Assembly: GCA_029934815.1 (NCBI GenBank)
Contig: JAOZLM010000122.1
Span: 1-6,912 of the forward strand
From: Desulfocapsa sp.
GTDB lineage: Bacteria; Desulfobacterota; Desulfobulbia; Desulfobulbales; Desulfocapsaceae
Reading direction: 5' to 3'
DNA: 6,912 nt
The notes under the pieces were generated by a model. That model was given only the letters and a program-made list of their open reading frames with translations. It was not told the DNA's origin and made no database searches. The position numbers and the translations under genes are program-made. Numbering within the stretch: position 1 is the stretch's first letter; each line of letters opens with the position of its first letter. Shown here in pieces: positions 1 to 6,912 of the stretch.

Positions 1-1067
1 ACCATATCATGGGCATCAAACTTGTGTTGTCCGTCAAGGGTCGAATAGGTCAGTTTTAAATGATTATCCCATGGGGTTACATCAGCAACTTTTGCACGAA
101 CAAACTTGATACCGATATTTTCTGCACGCTCACGTGCGGCATCAAAGTCTTTGCCCTGGGTACGAATATCCATGTAGTAGATGGTGATATCCACTTCCGG
201 ATCATGTTCCTTGGTAACCAGCGCTTCTTTAATTGCGTACATACAGCAGACAGATGAACAATAGCCGTTGTCACAACCAAGATCACGGGAACCAACACAC
301 TGAATAAAAGCCATGGATTTAGGATGACGTCCATCAGAGAAACATTTGATTTCTCCCATAAACGGCCCGGATGCGGTTGTCATACGCTCATATTCATAAG
401 CTGTTACAACATCAGGGTGTTTTCCGTAAGAGAATTTTTCCAGGGTGGTCTCAGCAATTTTACCAAAACCGGGGGAAAGAATAACGGCCCCGATTTTCAG
501 ATCTCTTGCTTCGGGTTTCTGACTGAAATTAATTGCATGACTCTGACAAACAGGAACACAAATCTGACAAGTATCATGCTGAAGAAACATACATGATGAA
601 GGATCGATATAATATGTGGCAGGGACTGCCTGGGCATAATCGATATGAATTGGACGGGTTATAGCCAGCCCTTCATTGTATGGGTCTGAGTGATGTTTCG
701 GACAGTACTGGGTACATAGACCACAAGCAGTACACGCATCTGCATCAATATAGCGGGGACGAATATTCAGCTTTGCTGTGTAATCGCCTTCTTTACCTTC
801 CAATGCGAGAAAATCCGCATTGGTAACCATCTCAATATTTGGAGACCGACCGGCCTCTACCAGCTTTGGCGCCAGGATTCAGAGAGAACAATCATTTGTT
901 GGAAATGTCTTGTCCAGCTGAGCCATTACGCCACCTACTGCTGGTGATTTCTCTACCAGATAGACGTAATACCCAAGGTCCGTCATATCCAGGGCGGCCT
1001 GTATACCGGCGATTCCTCCGCCGAGTATCATCACAGCACCTTCCCTGTGTATCATTGCTTTTCCCAT
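1..1067 (-). CDS. hdrA: HdrA-like FAD/iron-sulfur oxidoreductase, selenocysteine-containing, 3' end outside window
   Basis: This is the first 355 codons of a heterodisulfide reductase subunit A family protein, a cytoplasmic FAD and [4Fe-4S] electron-transfer subunit. An FAD-binding GGGIAG motif lies at residues 16-21, followed by the family signature FPTNDCSL-U-ILAPKLVEAGR. The U is an in-frame UGA at residue 63, where other HdrA proteins have Cys and some have Sec. Translation continues past the UGA without another stop to the window edge. It shows C112-x2-C115-x2-C118-x3-C122-P, then C159-x7-C167-x2-C170-x3-C174, then the HdrA signature QCVGSRD (C257) with C265, C270, C274 and C275. The ATG at 1067 is chosen because GGAG (1078-1075) sits 7 bases upstream. 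The protein starts almost directly at the FAD motif, so it lacks the extra N-terminal domain of methanogen HdrA. It follows fdhA by 112 bases on the same strand, which suggests it takes or gives electrons to the formate dehydrogenase. The electron partner is inferred. QmoA-type proteins are related, but the FPTNDCS-U signature favours HdrA. Confidence 0.93.
842..857 (-). promoter_or_regulatory. Candidate bacterial SECIS hairpin in hdrA
   Basis: On the coding strand GAGGCC (857-852) pairs with GGTCTC (847-842), six pairs including one G-U wobble, around the four-base loop GGTC (851-848). The loop starts 27 bases after the UGA. This is farther than in E. coli fdhF (18 bases), but by my recollection still inside the range allowed for bacterial SECIS elements. 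The GGTC loop over a C-G closing pair resembles the fdhF-type SelB-binding loop and the hairpin in the neighbouring fdhA. The fold was found by eye. Confidence 0.65.
879..881 (-). other. In-frame UGA selenocysteine codon of hdrA (Sec63)
   Basis: The TGA at 881-879 interrupts the HdrA frame exactly at the variable Cys/Sec position after NDCSL. The downstream frame encodes the expected continuation (ILAPKLVEAGR, then ferredoxin-type cysteine motifs) with no further stop for about 290 codons. Known HdrA homologues carry Cys or Sec here, so recoding explains the UGA better than a nonsense mutation. Confidence 0.92.
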
Positions 1068-1074
1068 CTAAAAT

Positions 1075-1078
1075 CTCC
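1075..1078 (-). promoter_or_regulatory. Ribosome binding site of hdrA
   Basis: GGAG at 1078-1075 within CCCCGGAG is separated by 7 bases (ATTTTAG) from the ATG at 1067. It supports this start over the in-frame ATG codons at residues 5 and 13, and gives hdrA its own translation initiation signal. Confidence 0.8.
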
Positions 1079-1142
1079 GGGGTAATTTGAATATTTTTTA
1101 CTAATCACTATGGCAGCTATTACTTATCCGGCCACAGTTATT

Positions 1143-1177
1143 TGACAATTCAGGAATACACCTGAACAGTGACAATT
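1143..1177. repeat. Two direct copies of TGACAATT flanking the inverted repeat
   Basis: TGACAATT occurs at 1143-1150 and again at 1170-1177, 27 bases apart start to start. The first copy overlaps the left arm of the inverted repeat by two bases and the second lies just outside the right arm. This may be a regulator-binding layout or chance in AT-rich DNA. Confidence 0.5.
1149..1166. repeat. Inverted repeat, 6-bp stem with 6-base loop
   Basis: TTCAGG at 1149-1154 is perfectly complementary to CCTGAA at 1161-1166, with AATACA between. It begins 14 bases beyond the fdhA stop codon. It could be an mRNA 3'-end or processing hairpin, or an operator. No T-tract supports termination. Confidence 0.55.
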
Positions 1178-1179
1178 TG

Positions 1180-4100
1180 CTATAACGTTACTGCTTCGCT
1201 AATTTTTTCAATCTTTATGGCACATACTTTTGCCTCAGGAATTTTACATTGAGGATCAAGTGCGTCATTTGTTAACAGGTTGACAGAAGCCTCTTTATAA
1301 TGGAATGGAATAAACACCAGTCCTTTATTCACTCTGTCAGTTATTCGTACTGCAAGTTTGATTTTTCCACGTCTTGAGCTTGCTCTAACCATCTCTTTAT
1401 CGGCAACCTTAAGCTCAGCAGCATCATCAGGATGCATTTCAACGTAAGCAGAAGGAGCTGAACCTTCAAGAACCTCAGAACGTCTGGTCATTGTACCTGT
1501 GTGATATTGATACAAAACTCTGCCTGTGGTTAGTACCAGGGGATATTCAGCATCCGGTAATTCTTCAGGGCCTGACCATGTTATCGCAGATAAATATCCC
1601 TTGCCACGTGGGAAAGATCCAATATGCAAAACAGGAGTTCCGGGATGATCCGCATCAGGACAAGGCCATACAAGCCCCTCATCTTCAATACGCTCGTAAC
1701 TCATTCCGGCCATTGCCACCCAACATTTAGTCATTTCATCAAAAACATCTGAGGCGAGTGGTGCAACGGTATGAAAAACAGGATCGGCGTATCCGTCATA
1801 TCCTCTATTGGTAATTCCAAGGATACGATTACTGACCATGTTAATAATGGAAAGATCGTCTCGAGAGTCACCTGGTGGAATAAGTGCTCGGCGAACCCTT
1901 TGAACTTTTCGTTCGGTATTGGCAAAAGTCCCATTCTTTTCAGCAAAAACAGCAGCCGGCAAGACGACATCTGCAATTTCTGCAGTTTCTGTCAGGAAAA
2001 TATCCTGTACAACTAGACATTCCAGTTGCTCAAAAGCATGCTTGGCATGATCACTATTGGGATCACTGATTACAGGATTTTCACCCATAATCCATAACCC
2101 TTTCAGCTTCCCGTCAGTTATGGCGTTGGGCATTTCTGTTGCCATAAGTCCTGGTTTATCTGATACGGGAACACCCCATATTTCAGAAAACTTATCACAT
2201 GCAGCCTGATCGTTAGTGTTCTGGTATCCTGGGAAGAAACTTGGGTTACAACCCATATCGCTGGCACCCTGTACGTTATTCTGCCCACGTAGAGGATTGA
2301 GGCCTGCACCGACTTTTCCAAGATTACCGGTAATCATGGCAAGATTGGCAAGTGCACAGACATTATCGGTTCCAGAGGTGTGCTGGGTGATACCCATGGT
2401 ATAATAAATACCGGCTCGCTCACCAGCTGCAAAAATACGGGCAACTTCTCTTATGGTGTCAGCACTGACACCAGTAATCTCTTCTGCCCATTCAGGGGTA
2501 CAGTTCTCAATGGATTCTTTAAATGCATCGAGATTTTCAGTTCTTTCGGCAATGTACTCTTTGTCCTCAAGACCTTCGCTCATAATAACATGACAAAGTG
2601 CATTGATGAGTGCACCATCAGTACCCGGACGCTGTTGCATCCACTGAACTGCAGAATCACACAATTTGATTTTCCGTGGATCAGCTACAATGAGTTTCGA
2701 TCCCTTCTCTACGGCAGCCAGCATACGAAGGCCGATGATCGGATGTGTTTCTGTAGTGTTTGAGCCAATCACCAGCATCACATCACTTTCAAGGATGCCA
2801 TTAATGGTGTTTGTCATTGCACCTGAACCAAGTACTGTGACCAGACCGGTCACCGTTGGGCTGTGTCAGTATCTGGCACAGTGGTCAATATTATTTGTCC
2901 CTATACCTGCCCGAAAGAATTTTTGGAATGCGTAATTTTCTTCTGTTGTGCATCTGGCTGAAGAAAGCCCGGCGAGTGCATCAGGTCCATTTTCGCCAAG
3001 GATTTTTGAAAAAGCCTGTCCCATAAAGTCCAGCGCTTCATCCCATTTAACAGGCTCAAGGGGCATTCCCTTCTGGCGTCGTATTAGTGGTGTTGTTAAC
3101 CGATCAGGATGCTGAATAAAATTGTGCCCAAAACGTCCTTTAACACATAGATCACCGTAATTAGGAGCAACTTCTGGATCAGCGGTAACTTCCATTAAGG
3201 TTTGACCCTTAACTTTCAGAATCATCTGACAGCCTGTTCCACAGTAAGGACAGGTTGTGCGTACTTCACGAATCTCTTCTGATTGAATGGGAACAATACG
3301 ACTTTTTTTATTCAGTGCACCCGTTGAACAATTATCAACACATTTCCCACAGGACACACAGTTTTCTTTAAAATCTATTACTAGTCCAACAGGTCTGCCC
3401 TTTTCATCAAAGGAATCTGCACGAACTTCCAGCGCATCATACTCACAAGATCGTTCACAACGACCACAGAAGACACACTTATTGGGATCAACTGTTATGG
3501 CACGATGACTTTCGTCGATTGGATAGACCGGGATTTTACCCATTCCGGTTTTGTTGATATTAATTTTATTGTTAATATCCAGACTTTTCAGATCACAGCG
3601 ATCAAAAGCTGTACAGCCGCATTTAAGGCAACGTTCTGCCTCACGCTTTGCCATATTTTCGGTAAAGCCAAGCTTTACTTCATCATAATCCTGTGTGGAA
3701 ACTTCAGGAGGACGGGTAGGCATCTTCTCACGAAGATTAATATCAATGCCTTCAAAGTTGGCTAACGAAACGTCGTCAAAGCCTTTACCACGAGTAAAGT
3801 TAAAACGGTCATCGGCTGGATCTTTTTCACAGCCCATGATAAATGCATTAATATTGTTTGCAGCACGCCTTGCTGAAACCACAGCCTGGATAACTGATTT
3901 GGTTCCGGTTGAAGCATCACCTCCGGCAAAAACACCATCAACTGTAGTTTGAGCACTTCTGGCGTTGGCATCAAACATTCCATTTGGCTTGATTTTGAGC
4001 TGTGCTTCAAGCTCACCGCCAAGCATTGTATCGCCAACAACTGCTTTTTGACCTAAAGAGGAAATAACAGTGTCAACACCAAGACTGTTCATGGAATCTG

Positions 4101-5364
4101 GAATTGGCAGGATATCACGTTTACCTTTTTTATCAGGCTCACCAAGTTTCATCCGAATCAGATCAAGTTTCAGGCGATTTTGTTTATCGGGTATGGAACA
4201 TAAACCACTGGGTGATGCCATAAGCAGAAATTGAATTCCTTCATTCTCGGCTTCTTTAACATTACGCTGATTGGCGGGCATCTCAAGACGGGCTCTTGGG
4301 TAGACAACAGTAACCTGTTCTACACCCTGACGGAGCAGTGAACGCGCGACTTCCATGGCGATATTATTTCCGCCAATTACTGCGGCTTTCCTGCCAAGAT
4401 CCAGATCTCTTCCTTCATTTATCATGCGAAGATAACTGGCTGCTGTATAGACGTTTGCCTTATCTGTACAGGGTACATCAAAGGGAACATCTACAGTTGC
4501 ACCAATGCCGATAAAAGTCGCATCAAAGCCAAAATCTTTTAAATCCTGAAGGGTGAAATCAGTTCCCCAACGTTGGGAAAGACGAACGTTAATTCCCATA
4601 CGCATGATAGCGTTTACTTCGTAATCAACGATATCTTTAGGAATTTTATAATCAGGGAATCCGTATCGGAGGTTACCACCAAGTTTAGGTGCCGCCTCAA
4701 AAATCGTTACTTCATGGCCTTTCTTAGCAAGATACCATGCGGCAGTCAGCCCTGCCGGGCCACCACCAATTACAGCAATCCGTTTTCCTGTGGGTTTATC
4801 CTTTGGAATTTTAAGATCAATCTCATTTTTCATACACCAGTCTGCAACAAATCGTTTCAGATGGTTGATTGAGACTGGTTCATCGATAAGAATTCTACGA
4901 CATCTGGTTTCACAAAAACGTGGACAAACACGACCTACAGAAAATGGAACGGGGTTACGATCCATAACAACACGAAGCGCTTCCTCGTATTCACCTTTTG
5001 CAACGTGGGCAATATATCCCTGAACATTAATCTGACCTGGACAGGTAAGATTACATGGTGCTTTACAATCTCCAAAATGTGTTTCAGAAATTACAGCAAG
5101 GCGTTCCTGACGATGCTTAATTACATCATCAGATTCAGTCTGAATAATCATTCCATCTTTGGCAAGGGTTACACAGGATCGCATAAGCTGATCCTGTCCC
5201 TCAACCTCAACCACACAAACATTACATGGATTGTCGGCTGGTTTGCCTTTTAGATGGCAAAGTGTCGGAATGGTTATCTCGGATCGCTTAGCAACTTCAA
5301 GGATGGTAAGCCCCTCTTCAGCTACAATCTGATCGCCATTTATGTTCAGTGTTACAGTGCTCAT
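1180..5364 (-). CDS. fdhA: Selenocysteine formate dehydrogenase fused to [2Fe-2S] and GltD-like FAD/NAD(P) modules
   Basis: One 1394-residue reading frame with an in-frame UGA at residue 833. Domains in order: [2Fe-2S] domain, residues 1-78 (C36, C47, C50, C64); GltD/dihydropyrimidine-dehydrogenase-type iron-sulfur helical domain (C99, C103, C107; C146, C150, C154); FAD site GGGPAG at 199-204 and a second nucleotide site GGNNIAME at 331-338, closing with FAGGDAS; linker cysteines C579, C582, C584, C590; two [4Fe-4S] ferredoxin motifs (C630/633/636/640 and C669/672/675/679); molybdopterin-oxidoreductase cluster C705, C708, C712, C740 with K742; the active site DHCARY-U-HSP (Sec833, His834); LRGQNNVQG with the conserved Arg1026; and a C-terminal molybdopterin-guanine-dinucleotide domain ending near residue 1390. 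Sec, His and Arg match the catalytic set of E. coli formate dehydrogenase H. Expected reaction: reversible CO2/formate conversion, probably NAD(P)-linked. No signal peptide or membrane segment was seen, so it is cytoplasmic. It starts 13 bases after acsC and ends in TAG. A formate dehydrogenase role is strongly supported; the physiological electron carrier is inferred. Confidence 0.95.
2837..2853 (-). promoter_or_regulatory. Bacterial SECIS hairpin in fdhA
   Basis: On the coding strand GTGACC (2853-2848) pairs perfectly with GGTCAC (2842-2837), leaving the loop GGTCT (2847-2843). Twelve bases separate the UGA from the stem and 18 separate it from the loop. As I recall it, the E. coli fdhF element has the same GGTCT loop sequence at the same 18-base distance. 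This is the expected SelB-binding site for selenocysteine insertion. Confidence 0.9.
2866..2868 (-). other. In-frame UGA selenocysteine codon of fdhA (Sec833)
   Basis: The TGA at 2868-2866 lies between DHCARY and HSPTVTGL, exactly where selenocysteine ligates the Mo/W centre in Sec-type formate dehydrogenases. The same frame continues for 561 codons encoding the rest of the catalytic subunit. A GTG at 2853 can be mistaken for the start of a separate gene, but no ribosome binding site or spacer supports that. Confidence 0.97.
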
Positions 5365-5377
5365 AAGGTGCTATTAT
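5365..5377 (-). other. 13-base acsC-fdhA junction without a clear Shine-Dalgarno
   Basis: The fdhA ATG at 5364 follows the acsC TAA by 13 bases. The sequence just upstream (ATAATAGCACCTT) has no GGAG-like element. The N-terminus from this ATG fits the [2Fe-2S] domain well, so the start is kept. Initiation is probably coupled to translation of acsC, which indicates the two genes share one transcript. Confidence 0.65.
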
Positions 5378-6733
5378 TTATGCAGATGGTTTCCATTCTT
5401 TGAGAAATGCTGGCAAATGGCCAGCTTCACGAGGTCCGATGATAATAGTCCAATCAGGAAGTTCTTCCTCAAGCTCACCTTTCATGGAAGCAAGGTATCC
5501 AGGAATAATCAGATCACGATGTTTTACTTTCTCAAGAATGCCGTTCTTGTTGATAAACTGAGCAATAAGATCAGCACCAAATTTTCCGGCAGCCCAGGCA
5601 GTAAGAACAGAAAGACCTTCAGTGTCTTTAATAAGGAGCCATGTTGGAACCTTGGATCCCTCAATCTCACCGGAAACAATAAAATAGGTAAGGGAGAAGT
5701 TACAGGTAATAACAACAGGAGAATTCTCATCAGGTCCGGTGAGAGGATAAATATCCTCGGTTACAACCATTGGACGCTGTGGATCGGTGAAGATATTCAT
5801 TCTTTCAAGGAAGAGTGGGAAAATAAGATCTCCCTGAATATCTGAAAGAACGATGATTCCAGCGTATTTGGCTATCAGAACTGAGGCAACCATAGCTTCC
5901 ATCATCGGATCATCAGAGATCTCGCAGGGGAAGGTGATGGTTGGAAAACCAAGTGGCTTGAACTTTGCGGTAACTGCAGCCCGACGAGCAACAACGTTAT
6001 CTTCAAATGCAGCACGCAGTGTTCTGGCACCAGTATCGATAACAAGATCTTTCAAACCTGCAGCAAGAAGTTTTTCAGAAACTTCTACGCAGTTATCAAG
6101 ATTGCTTCCGGCGACACCAACGGCGGTTTTACATTCTTCGCCAAGTTTGGCCATTTCATCTGCATTATCAAGGGTAGCTCCATAAAGGATCGGGGTGCGA
6201 GCACCACATACTTTAGCAGCAGCAGCAAGATTTGCAACAGACTCACTCATAAGAATAATTGCAGCACGTGCTGAACCATCAAGTACTTTCTGGGTAAGTG
6301 CGGTAAAAGAGGCCTCATCATTCTTGGCGTCTTTAATGGCAATAAGATCCGCCTTCATAATCACACCAACACGCTCATACTCAAACTTGTTGAAACGTGC
6401 AATGCGACCTTCCACATCAGCATCACTCTGCTCAGTAGTCACAAGCACTGCAATACCGGTCTGATTCTCAAAACGTTTATCATGACGATACATGCAGGTT
6501 TCACCACCCGCTGTAAAGGTATCATCACCAGTACCCACTTTAATGGTACGAATTGGCGGAGCAGAAGCTTCACCAATGGTGGCAATGGCCTCTTCAGTTG
6601 CATAAGGACAATCTGCAATTTCCACCTGACCCGCAGCTACTTTCATAGCAAATGCAAGACATGTTGGGATGCTGCATTCGCCACAATTCTTCTTGGGCAG
6701 CATTTTAAGGATTTGAATACCTGTTAAGGCCAT
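5378..6733 (-). CDS. acsC: Corrinoid iron-sulfur protein large (gamma) subunit, AcsC/CdhE
   Basis: This 451-residue protein matches the usual length of the CFeSP large subunit, which carries the cobalamin-bound methyl group from methyltetrahydrofolate methyltransferase to acetyl-CoA synthase in the Wood-Ljungdahl pathway. The N-terminus has the signature LPKKNCGECSIPTCLAFAM with C17, C20, C25 and C42 as ligands of the low-potential [4Fe-4S] cluster that reactivates Co(I). A central TIM-barrel region follows (roughly residues 90-315), then a C-terminal corrinoid-binding domain (roughly 320-446) ending GPREAGHLPAFL. The boundaries are approximate, taken from family knowledge. The ATG at 6733 is preceded by GGAGG with a 7-base spacer. 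The gene lies downstream of a probable acsB end and immediately upstream of fdhA. Its usual partner, the small subunit AcsD, is not in the window. The protein is cytoplasmic and no defects were seen. Confidence 0.96.
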   Translation of the reverse strand: MALTGIQILKMLPKKNCGECSIPTCLAFAMKVAAGQVEIADCPYATEEAIATIGEASAPPIRTIKVGTGDDTFTAGGETCMYRHDKRFENQTGIAVLVTTEQSDADVEGRIARFNKFEYERVGVIMKADLIAIKDAKNDEASFTALTQKVLDGSARAAIILMSESVANLAAAAKVCGARTPILYGATLDNADEMAKLGEECKTAVGVAGSNLDNCVEVSEKLLAAGLKDLVIDTGARTLRAAFEDNVVARRAAVTAKFKPLGFPTITFPCEISDDPMMEAMVASVLIAKYAGIIVLSDIQGDLIFPLFLERMNIFTDPQRPMVVTEDIYPLTGPDENSPVVITCNFSLTYFIVSGEIEGSKVPTWLLIKDTEGLSVLTAWAAGKFGADLIAQFINKNGILEKVKHRDLIIPGYLASMKGELEEELPDWTIIIGPREAGHLPAFLKEWKPSA

Positions 6734-6852
6734 GGTTATTCCTCCGGTTCTCTATATAAAAGAAAATTTATAAAATTTAAAAATGTCATAAAATTACAAA
6801 GTTATTAAGCGGTTGGGAAATTTCATTTTAACTTTCCCTTTTCCACTTAAAT
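6734..6852 (-). other. AT-rich spacer upstream of acsC
   Basis: This 119-base non-coding stretch lies between the upstream gene's stop and acsC. It holds the acsC ribosome binding site and an imperfect inverted repeat, GGGAAA/TTTCCC, with no T-run after it on the coding strand. ATGACA (6789-6784) resembles a -35 box and TATAAA (6772-6767) a -10 box, but they are only 11 bases apart, too close for a standard sigma-70 promoter. No confident promoter or terminator is seen. Confidence 0.6.
6741..6745 (-). promoter_or_regulatory. Ribosome binding site of acsC
   Basis: GGAGG at 6745-6741 is followed by 7 bases (AATAACC) and the ATG at 6733. This strong consensus site fixes the acsC start. Confidence 0.9.
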
Positions 6853-6912
6853 CTACATTGCTGCTTCCATTTCAAGACAAGGATGTCCAACCTTTTTGAG
6901 GAATTCCAATAT
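6853..6912 (-). CDS. acsB: C-terminal end of an upstream gene, probably acetyl-CoA synthase subunit AcsB
   Basis: The last 19 codons before a TAG at 6855-6853 encode a tail ending FLKKVGHPCLEMEAAM. The frame is open to the window edge. Position directly upstream of acsC on the same strand, and a K-x-G-HP tail that I associate with AcsB/CdhC acetyl-CoA synthases, suggest the acetyl-CoA-forming subunit of the CODH/ACS complex. The fragment holds no catalytic motif, so the identity rests mainly on gene order. Another acs-cluster gene is possible. Confidence 0.5.
   Translation of the reverse strand: MLEFLKKVGHPCLEMEAAM

Larger units (their letters stand above)
1068..1179 (-). other. Spacer between fdhA and hdrA
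   Basis: This 112-base non-coding stretch contains the inverted repeat TTCAGG/CCTGAA (1149-1154 and 1161-1166) and two copies of the 8-mer TGACAATT. No T-run follows the hairpin on the coding strand, so it does not look like an intrinsic terminator. Read on the minus strand, each 8-mer contains TTGTCA, one mismatch from a sigma-70 -35 box, but neither has a convincing -10 box at the right distance. Co-transcription of fdhA and hdrA is possible, and the gap is long enough for a separate or processed transcript. Confidence 0.6.

Noticed and set aside
879..1067. A 62-residue small protein or truncated hdrA pseudogene
   Set aside because: The frame after the UGA continues the HdrA family sequence intact to the window edge, and the UGA is at a known Cys/Sec position.
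1149..1166. Intrinsic terminator after fdhA
   Set aside because: The stem is short and not followed by a T-tract in the direction of transcription.
1180..2853. A separate 557-residue molybdopterin oxidoreductase gene starting at GTG 2853
   Set aside because: It is the same frame as the upstream 832 codons, separated only by one UGA at the Sec position. No ribosome binding site precedes 2853, and the start falls inside the SECIS stem.
5342..5845. Plus-strand open frame of 167 codons
   Set aside because: It lies opposite the well-supported acsC and the fdhA start, shows no recognisable motif and is explained as an antisense shadow. The other plus-strand open frames are rejected for the same reason.
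6767..6789. Sigma-70 promoter upstream of acsC (ATGACA and TATAAA)
   Set aside because: The two boxes are only 11 bases apart and the whole region is AT-rich, so matches are expected by chance.
6815..6838. GGGAAA/TTTCCC inverted repeat as an intrinsic terminator after the upstream gene
   Set aside because: The stem is weak, the loop is long (12 bases) and no T-run follows on the coding strand.
1..6912. CRISPR arrays, tRNA or rRNA genes, insertion sequences, prophage or integration sites
   Set aside because: No regularly spaced repeats, RNA gene signatures, transposase motifs or terminal inverted repeats were seen. Nearly all of the window is coding.

Overview
All genes in this window lie on the minus strand, and the reading order runs from high to low coordinates. 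The gene content points to an anaerobic, CO2-fixing or acetyl-CoA-oxidising bacterium that uses the Wood-Ljungdahl (reductive acetyl-CoA) pathway and inserts selenocysteine. The AcsC type, the HdrA next to a formate dehydrogenase and the moderate G+C content best fit a sulfate-reducing Desulfobacterota (Desulfobacteraceae-like). That placement is inferred from gene content, not from a marker gene.

Layout in transcription order: (1) 6912-6853, the last 19 codons of a gene that is probably acsB, the acetyl-CoA synthase subunit. (2) 6852-6734, an AT-rich spacer with a strong ribosome binding site for the next gene. (3) 6733-5378, acsC, the large subunit of the corrinoid iron-sulfur protein. (4) 5364-1180, starting 13 bases later, one very large selenoprotein gene of 1394 residues. 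It fuses a [2Fe-2S] domain, a GltD/NfnB-like FAD-NAD(P) module, several [4Fe-4S] sites and a molybdopterin formate dehydrogenase. An in-frame UGA at 2868-2866 is read as selenocysteine 833, and a near-ideal bacterial SECIS hairpin follows it. (5) 1179-1068, a 112-base spacer with an inverted repeat flanked by 8-bp direct repeats. (6) 1067-1, the first 355 codons of an hdrA-like gene that runs off the window. It too has an in-frame UGA (881-879, residue 63), at the cysteine position known to be Sec in some HdrA proteins, followed by a second SECIS-like hairpin.

The genes fit one pathway. The formate dehydrogenase interconverts CO2 and formate, the first step of the methyl branch. AcsC carries the methyl group to acetyl-CoA synthase. 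The GltD-like module and HdrA are flavin and iron-sulfur electron-transfer units that could link the formate reaction to NAD(P)H and ferredoxin, possibly by flavin-based electron bifurcation. That coupling is inference.

The most notable point is two adjacent UGA-encoded selenoproteins. An annotation that reads UGA only as stop would split the first gene into apparent 832- and 557-residue proteins and cut the second to a 62-residue fragment.
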